DNA of 64,000 nt, taken from positions 21,759,315-21,823,314 of the forward strand of contig OY755242.1 of assembly GCA_963576725.1 (NCBI GenBank), given 5' to 3'. Position 1 is the first letter of the stretch. Each line of letters opens with the position of its first letter. The position numbers and the translations under genes were made by a program. Positions 10,692-20,871 of the stretch are shown one piece after another. A model generated the notes under the pieces. That model worked only from the letters and a program-made list of their open reading frames with translations, ran no database searches and was not told the origin of the DNA. Source of the DNA: Azorinus chamasolen. Lineage: Eukaryota; Mollusca; Bivalvia; Cardiida; Solecurtidae.

Positions 10692-10724
10692 CTCCTCTAA
10701 AAAGTCTTTGTTCACATAGCATTC
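10692..10724 (-). CDS. LRRC74A: LRRC74-type gene, 33-nt LRR micro-exon
   Basis: A tiny exon between CTCCTTTTCAG and GAG|GTTGGT encodes ECYVNKDFLEE in phase 0-0. It joins in frame to the exon at 9205. In register it corresponds to the end of an LRR helix just before the 'L-T-H-L-E-M-T-G-N' repeat. Joining it directly to the 17.3 kb exon leaves the protein about two repeats short, so an intervening exon is inferred but not seen. Confidence rests on phase and splice sites, because the peptide is short. Confidence 0.55.
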
Positions 10725-10778
10725 CTGAAAAGGAGAAATAGAAACTACATGTAGTAAATAATGTTTTTCTTGTTAAAA

Positions 10779-10966
10779 AATAACCTCATAGAGACGTGCT
10801 TTACGCATTTGCAGAGTAGGCCCAATCCGACAGCTCTTGTAAGGGCTGTCTGTTCAGTATATGTCCTGTTACCTTATGAAATTAAATGGATTTGACGATA
10901 AAACTTCAATAAATTGATATTCATACAGTTATTCTGTCAAGAATATTAATCGGGTGAATGGTTGAA
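10779..10966. mobile_element. Family B MITE
   Basis: CCTCATAGAGACGTGCTTTACGC at the left; hairpin CCGACAGCTCTTGTAAGGGCTGTC. Lies just upstream (minus sense) of the 33-nt LRR exon. Confidence 0.7.
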
Positions 10967-11044
10967 TAATATATCCTGCCGACTCACACATCGCTTAGGG
11001 TTTGAAACAGATTGAAGTATATAAATGGGGTCCGCATTCAAGGC

Positions 11045-11540
11045 TGGTATAAGAGGAGATAGAAAATAACTTAAGATATTGATCCCAGTCGGCTTAACCC
11101 TTTCACCGCCAATGTCGCCTTTATGCACCACGACAAATAGTGCAGTCAGACGCCGCCTTCACCCAGGGACTTCATTTTTTGTCTCAATCTCTATTTCCAT
11201 ACCTGTGCTTTATTCCTTTTAAATTTGCATTTATTCATCTCATTTCCTTATTGTACCAAATGATTTAACAAAATTGGATTGCAGACGACAGTTAGAAATT
11301 TGGCGCCAAAAGAGTTAAACCAAGAAAGGTTGGCAATATGAAACCAGTTGCTTGCATTCGTTAAGTTTTAGTTTCTCGTTTGTTGTTCGGTCGCACTTAT
11401 CAAAAGATTCGAAAAAAGAACAGAATTTCCCTATAAATTACAGTCCATGGTCACGTGATTTACTTATATCATATCAGAACTAAATTAAGATTGTTCTGCT
11501 TGTTCCGCAATACATGTATTTTCCTGTGTCGTTTTTTAGC
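11045..11540. repeat. Dispersed repeat R1, copy interrupted by family J
   Basis: R1 sequence at 11045-11093 and from 11319 onward is continuous with the uninterrupted copy at 5650-5948; a TTAA-flanked J element sits between. Confidence 0.7.
11094..11318. mobile_element. Family J MITE (TTAA-bounded) inside R1
   Basis: TTAACCCTTTCACCGCCAATGTC to GGCGCCAAAAGAGTTAA; same ends as 31351-31591, but the GCCGCC hairpin is collapsed. Confidence 0.85.
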
Positions 11541-11879
11541 AAACAAAACGTAAAATAATGCTATTGTCTGTACAAAATGACTCGTGTGTGGTCATTTGAG
11601 AGCTAAGTGAGGAAATTAAATAACATACAAACAATATAATGTGACTTGAGATAGTGTCTATCCCAGTGTCTAATTAGGATCCAACAGGAGCTTATCAAAC
11701 AGACAGTCTGAACTGGGTCCACTATATTTGAAAAGGCGTGAAAAGACGTGACGAATTATATGGAATATGAAATAAATGGTCAGTGTTGTATTTCCCAACT
11801 TTAACTGAATAGACGAAGCAGAATTAAAAGTACAAATGGATTTAACTGTACAATACGTTCAGAATATATTCACATTAAA

Positions 11880-12012
11880 AACTGTCTTAAGTGAACATAT
11901 GAATCTAAAAAGCAGATGCTTGCTTCATGTAAGTGGGCAAAAGTAATGCAGAAAGCTCCAATAGACATTACCTTTGACCTGAATTAAGCTACCACCTGCC
12001 TCACATACCCAA
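11880..12012. mobile_element. Family F MITE, degraded
   Basis: AACTGTCTTAAGTGAAC...AAAAGTAATGCAGAAAGCTCC...ATTAAGCTACCACCTGCC. Confidence 0.65.
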
Positions 12013-12413
12013 CATTCTGTCAAGTTCTGTATTCTATAAAGCATGTTTCCCCTTCGTTAAAACTGGTTATGTAGTGCATGTAAATAATGCTAGTAACTAT
12101 TTATCATATGAAGGTTTACAAATATTACTTTAGGAGGGCATATACAAACAATGATACATGTATCAAATATGATTATTTTCTATCGTGGTTTATTAGCTCT
12201 TCTTCTGCAATAATGATGTCAACTTAAACCTGAGATTTGTTGCAATTGTGTCTTCTTTCTTCCGATTGTTTTTAGCATTTGAGATAGTATTACTAGTAAC
12301 TAAGTGACAAAAATCTTGGACCCTGATGTGTAGCCGAGTTATTCGGCATCCTACCTCGATCAAAGCGTGTCCCACCTCGATCAAAGCGTTTGCAACAGGA
12401 AAAGGATCAGTAG

Positions 12414-12613
12414 TTATAACAGAGCTTGCCTTAAGCGCCCTTTAAAAAGAGGTCTAATTATGGGTTGGTAAGACAGGTGGTAGCTTAATGCAGGTAAAGG
12501 GTAATGCAGAAAGATCCTATAGGAGTTTGCTGTATTACCTTTACCCTGCATTACGCAACCACCTGCTTTTTACGACTCCTATTTCATAAAATGAATACCG
12601 TTCAAGACAGGTT
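12414..12613. mobile_element. Family F MITE
   Basis: ACAGAGCTTGCCTTAAGCG to CAAGACAGGTTCTGCCGTA; inner GGTGGTAGCTTAATGCAG...CCTGCATTACGCAACCACC. Confidence 0.8.
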
Positions 12614-12635
12614 CTGCCGTACACAAAAAAATCAA

Positions 12636-12740
12636 TATACAATGATGGCTAGAGGAAACAAGAATGGCTAGAAGAAAGAATAATGGCTAGAGGAAAGAAT
12701 AATTGGTAGAGGGAACAATAATGACTGGAGGAAACGTTTC
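12636..12740. repeat. Imperfect ~22-bp tandem repeat
   Basis: Four to five units like AATGGCTAGAGGAAAGAAT. Confidence 0.7.
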
Positions 12741-13048
12741 TCATACTTTGAGGAACATTGGTAAGATGTATTTTAATTTTAATTTTAAGCTTTTGTCTTC
12801 TTTAATTCTCCACTAAACCCTATGCTGCGAGCACTCTTTGGAATGATTGCTCTGATTTGACAAACGTTTGACCAAATTAAAACAGGATATGTATCAAGGA
12901 AATACTGGTGATTGTGTCATAAACTTTAGTATAACTCCAAAAAACCGGGAAAGGGTCTATAGGCCCTTACCCTACTGTAAAAAATAGGTGTGAACTCTCT
13001 ACTCAGATTCTGACCAGGAGTAATTTTACTTGCAATTCGATCAAGCTT

Positions 13049-13295
13049 TTAACTCCCCTCATATAAACGTGTTTTCACGCATTTGCAAACAGAGTAGACC
13101 CAGATCAGATGGTTCCTATAGGAGCCGTCTGATCAGGGTCTGCTCTGTTTGCTAATAGAATTTGAAAGATATGTTTCTTTACTTTCTAAAATGGCTACAA
13201 ATTCCTACAATCCATATTTCGTTATAACCATTTTGTCCATGAATATTCAGTAGGTATTGAAATTTGGAATAAATGTAGAACAGGGAAAGAGTTGA
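13049..13295. mobile_element. Family B MITE, near full length
   Basis: TTAACTCCCCTCATATAAACG to GAACAGGGAAAGAGTTGA; hairpin CAGATGGTTCCTATAGGAGC / GTCTGATCAGGGTCTGC. Confidence 0.85.
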
Positions 13296-13819
13296 GGAAC
13301 TACTGACAGCATGCCTAACAACGTGGACTCTGGTGAGTTACTCGGTGTATCATCTGGATCCAAAATGTTTGGGAAATCAAGTCGCGCCACACTCTGCATG
13401 AGAAAGGTTAGGCGACACACCTATCTTTTAACTGACACTACTTGGGAAACATTATCTCAAGTTCTAACTTATAACCTATATGTTAATTAAAAAATATGAT
13501 CCTTTTCGCAAACAAATCTTAAGGTTGGATAAATGCGAATTACTGGAAAACGCTCTTCGTTCATCTTTTAGACAAATATGCACTTGTATTTGTATAAAAC
13601 GAGACAATCAATTAGGACACATGTGTATATATAGTCTATTTATTTATTATTCTCCTGCTGATAGCATTTACAAATAGTGTAGACTGTGAACCCTTATGAG
13701 ACAGCTCTTAGAGGAACTGTCTCCTATGTGTCTGCACTATAATTGATCCACCTTTAGACTGATTCAACTAATTAATATTCATAGTGGGTGGATTCACATT
13801 TGACTATCCAGCGTGAGAA

Positions 13820-13992
13820 TGGTTAAACCCCTCTAAACCGGAATTCTAACAGGGGAGAATTAAGATACGTTTAGGCAGGTGGCTGTTTAATGCTTAATAC
13901 GGGACCTTTAAGCTGCCACCTGTCTCCAAGGCCGATAATTATACTACAATGTGCATTTTACGTCCGATTAAGAGGAGTTTACTATAGTATTT
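13820..13992. mobile_element. Family G MITE
   Basis: Ends TTAAACCCCTCTAAACCGGAATTC and TAAGAGGAGTTTACTATA; hairpin loop deleted so that CTTAATGC joins the right arm CTTTAAGCTGCCACC. Confidence 0.75.
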
Positions 13993-13995
13993 AAA

Positions 13996-14221
13996 CCTTT
14001 CCTTCATAGGCTATTTTTAGATCCAACCTCTTTGAATAAATCTACCGAAAAGGAGCATTAACTAGAGAAAAGAAATATTTTTAGAATGTTGTAGTTCTGA
14101 AACCATTGTGATAAATAGAGCATTTGCTCCTTAGGAGCAAATGCTCTATTTATCACAATGGTTTCAAAAAGTGACCTTTACAGAGGCGTAGAAAGGTGTA
14201 TTTATGGAGCAAAGGGTTGAA
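13996..14221. mobile_element. Family C MITE, full length
   Basis: AACCTTTCCTTCATAGGC to GGAGCAAAGGGTTGAA; complete palindrome ATAGAGCATTTGCTCC/TAGGAGCAAATGCTC. Confidence 0.85.
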
Positions 14222-14224
14222 CGT

Positions 14225-14640
14225 CGATTTGACATTCTCTTCCATACCAAACTGTCCATACATAACACAAAACATTGTTTTTCAAGAAAATAAGTATATG
14301 TTATGGGATGATAATAGACATACACACTTACAACATGTATGTGATCTTAAGTAAAACAAAGCATTTTACTCATTAAACAATACGATATGAGAATTCGGCC
14401 AAATCAAATCAGATACTTATTAGTTTGGTCAGCAGTATTTTCAATACTTTTTTTAGAGCAAGTAAATTAAACGTTAGCTAAGATGCCTTTATAACCGATT
14501 AGGTAGTGAATTTTCGCCAAGCTGTTAGGCAGAAAACACTAGGTATCTTTGCCCTACATGCTTTATCACTGATGTACACAATGTATTGTGTGTTTTATTA
14601 TTCTAATCATGCTTCATTACACGCTTTCCTTTTAATACTG
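14225..14640. other. Intron without assigned features
   Basis: AT-rich and not assigned to any family here. Searched on the minus strand for the missing LRR exon without success. Confidence 0.5.
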
Positions 14641-14900
14641 AAATTGCTAAAAGATTTTAATAACAAATAGTGCAGACCCTGATCCGTCAGGAGTTTGTCT
14701 GATCTGAGTATACGCTGTTTATAAATACCAGTGCATGCACGTCCCGCACTCAAACACTTAAACATGTTTACTGCTAATTATGTGTATTTCTTGATATTGA
14801 AAAAAATCATTTTAGGTACCGGAAAGGAAACTAAGTGTCGCTACATAGTCCAACCCTTTATTCTATAGATATTCATGTAATAATAACGGCATCTTGAATA

Positions 14901-15055
14901 TTAACCCATTTGCTGCTTAAAGCAAGGTGAAAGTAAAACAGAACGCTCCTGTAGGAGCGTTCTGTTTTACTTTCACTTTGCTTTAAGCCACCACCTGCCT
15001 TTAACACAAAATACTTAATTTAATGTAGTGGCCGTTATAGAGAGGTTTTACTGTA
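14901..15055. mobile_element. Family D MITE with a replaced left end
   Basis: The left side reads TTAACCCATTTGC (a family I-type end) joined to the D core CTGCTTAAAGCAAGGTGAAA. The right D end CGTTATAGAGAGGTTTTACTGTA is intact. Confidence 0.8.
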
Positions 15056-15312
15056 GTGTTGTTGTTTTTTTCAATGAAAATAAAATATCAATCAACGTTG
15101 AAAATTGCAGGAAATCAATTATGTTAAATGCTTATGTAAAATAATGTAGTTAATACAGTCTTGCACTCAACCTTCGTTTAGCCATAGAACATAACCTATA
15201 TGTCCAGCCAGATTAATGTCAGCAAAACGTAATCCTATTAATGTCCTAAAATACTAGCAGTGTGTCCTCTCGGCTTTTAAATTAATGTCAAGCTTTGAGA
15301 CTTAATGACCAA

Positions 15313-15506
15313 ATCAACCCTTTACCCTTGAAAACAGGGTAGATCAGACGGATCCTTTTGGAACTGTCTGTCTGGTCTGGATATGTCCTGTTTGCTTATG
15401 GAATAAGACAAACATACGATTCTACCATATCTGCCAGGGTCAACATGCCTGTGTTTCTCACATGCATATTCATTATGTAAAAGCACAAGCTCGTAATAAA
15501 GGTTTA
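15313..15506. mobile_element. Family B MITE
   Basis: CAACCCTTTACCCTTG...GATCAGACGGATCCTTTTGG; right end AATAAAGGTTTA. Confidence 0.7.
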
Positions 15507-15621
15507 TATTTTACGTCTATTGATACATCGTAATCTTACTTGTATTTTGTTTATACAAAAGGTAAGCGTCAGGACAAAAATAACATAAAAAACAAATTAA
15601 GCTGTCGGATTTGTGAAACAC

Positions 15622-15812
15622 TTAACTCTTTCTTTCATATAAACGCGCTGTCACGCATTTGCAAACAGAGTAGACCCAGATCAGATGACTTCTATGGAAA
15701 CTGTCTACTCAGGATATGTTTTGATTGCTTTATGAATTTATATAGATTTGATTCTACAGTTGCTCATATACCATTAGAAAGAGTCAGCTCATCAATATTC
15801 CTACATGTTGTA
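15622..15812. mobile_element. Family B MITE, right end lost
   Basis: TTAACTCTTTCTTTCATATAAACGCG; hairpin GCAAACAGAGTAGACCCAG. Confidence 0.7.
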
Positions 15813-15854
15813 TGATCTGCCTACATATCAGTTGTACTAGTATCTGTTGAAATA

Positions 15855-16065
15855 GAAAGTGGAAGATCATTGATAAACACTAGAAACAACAATGGAGCAA
15901 GTGTGACCCTTGAGGTACCCCGCATGTTCTATTTTGCTCAGATGACAGTACCCCATTTCAGCTAGTACATTGTTTTCTATCAGTCATGTATGATTTAAAC
16001 CGTTTTATAGTTTTCTCTGAACGTTCATACAACAACAAAATTAAACGACTGTTTGATATCTACTA
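15855..16065 (-). pseudogene. LINE reverse-transcriptase fragment
   Basis: The minus strand reads FKSYMTDRKQCTS, a stop, then NGVLSSEQNRTCGVPQGS, then after a frameshift LAPLLFLVFINDLPLS. This is the conserved VPQGS-x-LxPLLFxxxINDLP block of non-LTR retrotransposon RT (Jockey/CR1 type). It has at least one stop and one frameshift and no flanking ORF: a dead, truncated copy in the LRR gene intron. Confidence 0.85.
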
Positions 16066-16216
16066 GATACTGAACGTTGGCATATTTCGGTATACATGTA
16101 TTCCGTAATGTGTACCATGGTCAATAATTATGCAATAAGGGAACTTCGGTAACTTTCGGACAGCCATACTCTATGCCTGGTACATTGTGGAGTATACCGA
16201 TATATATCGAAATTCT

Positions 16217-17239
16217 GACCTAATAGAGATGGCTTTTAACGCTTTTGCAAACAGTGTAAACCCAATAGGATGAGACATAGTGTAGACCCAATAGGAACAG
16301 ACACAGTGTAGACCCAATAGGAACAGACACATTGTAGACCCAATAGGCACAGACACAGTGTAGACCCCATAGGAAAAGACACAATGTAGACCCAATAGGA
16401 TCAGACACAGTGTAGACCCAATATGCACAGACACAGTGTAGACCCAATAGGATCTGACACAGTGTAGACCCAACAGGATCTGACACAGTGTAGACCCAAT
16501 AGGAACAGACACAGTGTAGACCCAATAGGAAAAGACACAGTGTATACCCAATAGGATCAGACACACTGTAGACCCAACAGGATCTGACACAGTGTAGACC
16601 CAATAGGATCGGACACAGTGTATACCCAATAGGATGATACAGTGTAGACCCAATAGGATCAGACACAGTGTAGACCCAATAGGAACAGACATAGTGTATA
16701 CCCAATAGGAACAGACACAGTGTAGACCCAATAGGATGATACAGTGTAGACCCAATAGGATCAGACACAGTGTATAACCAATAGGAACAGACACACTGTA
16801 GACCCAATAGGAAAAGACACAGTGTAGACCCAATAGGATCAGACACACTGTAGACCCAATAGGAATAGACACAGTGTAGACCAATAGGAACAGACACAGT
16901 GTAGACCCAACAGGATCTGACACACTGTAGACCCAACATGATCTGACACAGTGTAGACCCAACAGGATCTGACAGAGTGTAGACTCAACAGGATCTGACA
17001 CAGTGTAGACCCAATAGTATCTGACACAGTGTATACCCAATAGGATCTGACACAGTGTATACCCAATAGGATCCATCTGATCAGCGTCTGCTCTGTTTGC
17101 TTACGGAATGTTATAGATCTGATTCACAGGTTTCTGCCTTGAACAAACAAGACCGTTCATGTATCATTGTAGAATATCAGCTAATGAATATTCGTGATGT
17201 CATCATTGTTACATAAATAATCATCAGGTAAATGGTTAA
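16217..17239. mobile_element. Family B MITE swollen by a minisatellite
   Basis: Left B sequence (GCTTTTGCAAACAGTGTA) and right B sequence (CATCTGATCAGCGTCTGCTCTG to AGGTAAATGGTTAA) frame an ~820-bp array at the position of the normal hairpin arm. Confidence 0.8.
16248..17072. repeat. 26-bp minisatellite, about 31 copies
   Basis: Unit GTAGACCCAATAGGAACAGA plus CACAGT, with variants ATCTGACA/AAAAGACA. Because 26 is not a multiple of three and the unit lacks minus-strand stops, three overlapping frames (up to 301 codons, rich in W-V-Y-T-V-S) are open; these are not genes. Confidence 0.95.
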
Positions 17240-17258
17240 AGTTTATAATAATACTTAC

Positions 17259-17461
17259 CACAAGAGCAATGAAGAAAGCCTTTAGTTCCTTGTGTCCCAG
17301 ATTTAATCCTTCAAGAGATATAAAACTCTTCCCAAACTGTTTCATCACGTTGCTTATCGGTACTTTCCCGTATCTTTTACACAGTTGTCCATACGCTACA
17401 GCCCCTCTGTCTGGTTCTGGGTCCGCATCTTGTGGACGCTTCTTCTTCTCCTCAGCTTCAT
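17259..17461 (-). CDS. LRRC74A: LRRC74-type gene, conserved pre-LRR exon
   Basis: 67 codons. An acidic/basic linker (EAEEKKKRPQDADPEPDRG) is followed by the diagnostic family segment CKRYGKVPISNVMKQF and the first LRR-like turn (SLEGLNLGHKELKAFFIALV). Acceptor TTTAAAG|AT completes the split codon from the upstream phase-1 donor; donor GTG|GTAAGT is phase 0. The Cys-Lys...Val-Pro-x-Ser stretch is the reason for the LRRC74 assignment rather than a generic NLR or RNH1-like protein. The acceptor pyrimidine tract is weak, but the alternative AG further upstream would break the phase. Confidence 0.8.
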
Positions 17462-17676
17462 CTTTAAATGAAATTAAAACCGCTCGGATGACTGTCCTGT
17501 AATACTGCAGCTTACAATAGTTCATTTCCAAAGGATGCATATTTCACTGTTTATACTGGTGACACATGTAACCAGACACTAAGACAAAATTACGCAGTAC
17601 TGACGAACGAAGATTAGGATTTAGGTGTCTAGAGGTTTAAATAGATTATATAACATAAGAAAAAATGTATTGGGGA

Positions 17677-17925
17677 TTAACCCTTTACCTGATATCGACG
17701 CCTTTTCATGCTTTTGCAAACAGAGTAGACCCACATCAGACGGCTCCTGTAGGAGCCGTCTGATGAGGGTCTGCTGTTTGATTATGAAAAAATATAGATA
17801 TGACTCTAACGTGTTAACCCTGGTAAAACATTCCCTACTTTATAATGCTATTATAAAAAAATCAGCTAGTAAATATTCATGGCGTCATTATTTCTTACAT
17901 AAATATTCATCAGGTAAAGGCTTAA
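17677..17925. mobile_element. Family B MITE, reference-quality copy (249 bp)
   Basis: TTAACCCTTTACCTGATATCG to ATCAGGTAAAGGCTTAA. Hairpin CATCAGACGGCTCCTGTAGG / AGCCGTCTGATGAGGGTC flanked by GCAAACAGAGTAGACCC and TCTGCTGTTTG. Confidence 0.9.
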
Positions 17926-18127
17926 ACTAAAGCTGAACAAATAAAGCAGTTCCTTATTGGTACGTTATAAAACACGGTACATGTATTATGACACTGTGAT
18001 ACACTTTTTAAGGCACTGTTGACATACAGCAGAACCTGGCCAGATAAGATGCGTCAATTAAAACACATTTTCAAGAAGAGCTTCTTTTCCATCACCCCTA
18101 TGCTGTGACCACTGCATAGAAAAAGCG

Positions 18128-18128
<1 letters not shown>

Positions 18129-18168
<40 letters not shown>
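18129..18168. repeat. (TAA)n microsatellite
   Basis: About 13 uninterrupted TAA/AAT units. Confidence 0.95.
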
Positions 18169-18169
<1 letters not shown>

Positions 18170-18295
18170 GACTTTATTTAACGAGAGTACTCATTTGGTT
18201 AAAATCAATCTTCCATGAGGCCCTCAACAGAGAGAAAACATAATCAAGTCACGTGTAGCGGGATACGGGTTGAACACGTTACGGGCGTAACCCTG

Positions 18296-19622
18296 GTGAC
18301 CTTAGCAAACAGTTTGGATCCAAATTATTCGTCGAGTAATACGTCTTTCTGGGTTCTAGACTGTTTGGAATTTTTATTATTTGGGAAAAATGGAAGAAAG
18401 ACATTTGCAAACGGTTTGAATTCAGATGATACGCTACTTGTCGTCCCTGCAGGGTACGTTATTTGTTGTCCCTGCGGGAAACGCTACTTGGCGTCTATGT
18501 AGGATATGCTTCTTGTTGTCCCTGCAGGCTACGCTACTTGGCGTCTCCACAGGATACGCTACTTGTTGTTCCTGCAATATACGCTACTTGGTGTCCCTGC
18601 AGGATACGCTACTTGTTGTCCCTGTAGGATACGCTACTTGTTGTACCTGAAGGATACGGTTCTTGTTGTCCCTGCAGGATACGCTACATGGCACCTCCGC
18701 AGGATACGATACTTGTTGTGCCTGCAGGATAAGCTACATGTTGTCCGTGCAGGATACGCTACTTGTTTTCCCTGCAGGATACGCTACTTGACGTCTCCGC
18801 AGGATACGCTACTTCTTGTCCCTGCAGGATATGCTACTTGGCGTCCCTGCAGGAAACGCTACTTGGTGTCTCCGCAGGATACGCTACTTGGCGTCCCTGC
18901 AGGATACGCTACTTGGCGTCCCTGCAGGGTACACTATTTGGCGTCTCTGCATCCTGAAGTATACGCTACTTGTTACCCCTGTAGGATACGCTACATGGCA
19001 CCTCCGCAGGATACGATACTTGTTGTGCCTGCAGGATAAGCTACATGTTGTCCGTGCAGGATACGCTACTTGTTTTCCCTGCAGGATACGCTACTTGACG
19101 TCTCCGCAGGATACGCTACTTGTCGTCTCCGCAGGATACGCTACTTGGCGTCCCTGCAGGATATGCTACTTGTCGTCTCCGCAGGATACGCTACTTGGCG
19201 TCCCTGCATGATACGCTACTTGGCGTCCCTGCAGGATACACTATTTGGCGTCTCTGCATCCTGAAGTATACGCTACTTGTTACCCCTGTAGGATACGCTA
19301 CTTGGCGTCCCTGCAGGATACGCTACTTGGCGTCTCCGCAGGGTACGCTACTTGTTGTGCCTGCAGGATACGCTACTTGGTGTTCCTGCAGGATACGCTA
19401 CTTGGCGTCCCTGCAGGATACGTTACTTGGCGTCCCTGCAGGATACACTACTTGGCGTCCCCGCAGGATACGCTACTTGGCGTCCCTGCAGGATACGCTA
19501 CTTGGTGCCCTTGCAGGATACGCTACTTGGCGTCCCTGCAGGATACGCTACTTGGCGCCCTTGCAGGATACTCTACTTGGCGTCTCCGCCGGATCCAATT
19601 TGTTAATCACTGGGCCAGTAGT
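18296..19622. mobile_element. Family A MITE swollen by a minisatellite
   Basis: AGCAAACAGTTTGGATCC and a second copy of the arm (GCAAACGGTTTGAATTCAGATG) at the left, CCGGATCCAATTTGTT at the right. The array lies where GAGACGCCGAGT-type arms normally sit. Confidence 0.75.
18424..19592. repeat. 25-bp minisatellite, about 46 copies
   Basis: Unit GGATACGCTACTTGGCGTCC + CTGCA (PstI site at every junction), variants GTTGTCCC and GTCTCCG. A 307-bp higher-order block is repeated (for example GATAAGCTACATG at about 18729 and 19036; ATCCTGAAGT at 18951 and 19258). All three plus-strand frames are open (up to 177 codons); they are repeat artefacts. Confidence 0.95.
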
Positions 19623-19791
19623 TTCTCACAAACTTGAAAAGAATCAGGAATAATAAACACATTGCATCAAATCAGAGTTTGAACAGACGAGAACTCTGGA
19701 CAGAACCCTTGCCTAATTGGAACTGACAACATCTCGGAAATTTCTAACGAGTTTTCCAGAAATCACCGAATAATTACGATTGAGTCCTTAC

Positions 19792-20016
19792 CATCTGTGC
19801 TGTCGTAACTGTAATCATCTTCCGGGTTAAATGCCGGTTTTTCCGGTACAAAGCGGGCACGGGATAAGTTCGGGCGGGCCGGTACAGTCAGACCCAAATG
19901 AGACACGCGACCGTTCTTCGTCGGCGACTTGCTCGGCGTATCCACTGCCACCCGCGTTGTCTTTCTGGACAGAATCTTACGCATGTTATTTTGGTCTGGC
20001 ATTGTCTTGTGATAAT
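19792..20016 (-). CDS. LRRC74A: LRRC74-type gene, first coding exon
   Basis: The reverse strand has a 3' splice site (TATATTTTCAG) just above 20016, fourteen bases, then ATG at 20000-20002. About 70 codons follow, beginning MPDQNNMRKILSRK, with a basic, Ser/Thr/Pro-rich, probably disordered tail that turns acidic (NPEDDYSYDSTD). The donor is GATG|GTAAGG, phase 1, and it joins in frame to the exon ending at 17461. The ATG is chosen as the first Met after the acceptor and because N-terminal disorder suits the family. The frame is also open back to the acceptor, so a coding upstream exon cannot be excluded. GC content is visibly higher than in the flanking intron. Confidence 0.75.
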
Positions 20017-20129
20017 CTGAAAATATAAAAATGTAAATGTTGTCCGAGATTTAATCCAATCCTTATACAAGCCAAGCCTGTTATGAAGAACGGGTTGGTC
20101 CTTGTCAAAGGCTGTAAACTCAATACATT

Positions 20130-20233
20130 TCCACAAACAAAACAGCACAGATCCTGACCAGAAAGTTCCGACGGGGCACCTGATCTAGGTCTACACTGTT
20201 AGCATGCATGCCTAGTGAGTAATGGGTTAACGG
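20130..20233. mobile_element. Family B-like MITE fragment
   Basis: AGCACAGATCCTGACCAGAAAG...CCTGATCTAGGTCTACACTG, then GAGTAATGGGTTAA. Confidence 0.6.
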
Positions 20234-20437
20234 CGGTTGTGTATAATAGTCATATTAACATTGCAACAATAACTCTAGACCTTGTAAGAAGTATGAACTG
20301 CAGACTTCAAATACGCGCATTCGTTTGTACATAACCCATGTATCTTGTAGAAAAAATTATGTCTACTCAAATATTTATCTGCAAAACGTTTTACTTACTT
20401 TCGGTTTTGTTTTAAAATACTTTGAAAAACTATTGAT

Positions 20438-20515
20438 CGTGTCTCAAACGGCTTGGATTCTGGTGAGATGTCGCATTACTCGGCGTTTCATCTCCACCCA
20501 GGCTGCTTGCAAATG
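20438..20515. mobile_element. Family A MITE, degraded core
   Basis: CAAACGGCTTGGATTCTGGTGAGATG...ACTCGGCGTTTCATC. Confidence 0.65.
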
Positions 20516-20548
20516 ACCACTTGTCTGATGTCAATAGGTCGCTTTCTT

Positions 20549-20871
20549 TACAGTTGAACTTCGATATCTTGAACTCGGATAACTCGAACTTCGTGATAAC
20601 TCGAACAAAAAGTTCAGTCCTTCCAAAACTTACAATAGCAGACTTGCTCTAAAAAGTATCGCTACAGATATTTAGAAACACGCGTGACAGCTTAATACAG
20701 GTCTAAAGTAATGCTGAAAGCTCATATAGGAGCTTTCAGCATTACTTTAGACCTGTATTAAGCTGTGGCCTTGTAAAATTGTTCAGATTAGAAGTCGGAT
20801 GACTCGAACTTCTGTTATCTCGAACTAATTGTATGGCCCCATGAAGTTTGAGTTATCGAAGTTCAACCGTA
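20549..20871. mobile_element. Family E MITE, pogo/Tigger-like ends
   Basis: TA-CAGTTGAACTTCGATATC at the left and TATCGAAGTTCAACCG-TA (worn) at the right, with subterminal GGATAACTCGAACTTC repeats. The inner palindrome AGTAATGCTGAAAGCTC / GAGCTTTCAGCATTAC is shared with families D, F and G. CAGT ends plus a TA target are typical of pogo-type transposons. Confidence 0.85.

Larger units (their letters stand above)
1409..20016 (-). other. LRRC74A: LRRC74-type leucine-rich-repeat gene, locus span (partial)
   Basis: Seven minus-strand exons (19792-20016, 17259-17461, 10692-10724, 9088/9092-9205, 7389-7442, 3068-3153, 1409-1603) encode a disordered basic N-terminus, a conserved C-K-x-x-G-x-V-P-x-S segment, and a run of ribonuclease-inhibitor-type LRRs of about 28 residues. 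Order and motifs match the LRRC74 family as I remember it; its biochemical role is poorly known, and LRR solenoids normally act as protein-binding scaffolds. The 3' end lies beyond the left edge. The first visible exon begins after a 3' splice site, so an upstream, probably non-coding, exon exists above 20 kb. About 50 residues (roughly two LRRs) expected between the 17.3 and 10.7 kb exons were not found. Introns are packed with MITEs and tandem repeats. Family assignment is fairly sure; A versus B paralogue is not. Confidence 0.8.

Noticed and set aside
15150..15310. Minus-strand peptide LRFADINLAGHIGYVLWLNE as the missing LRR exon
   Set aside because: Leucine spacing is only partly right, the acceptor phases do not fit the phase-0 donor at 17259, and the repeated ATTAATGTC words suggest a decayed repeat.
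16171..17076. 301-codon minus-strand ORF plus overlapping 239- and 75-codon ORFs
   Set aside because: Translation of a 26-bp minisatellite in all frames; 26-residue period, no start context or splice sites.
18426..19653. Cluster of plus-strand ORFs of 64-177 codons (GYATW / RIRYLASLQD repeats)
   Set aside because: Translation of a 25-bp minisatellite; three frames open at once.
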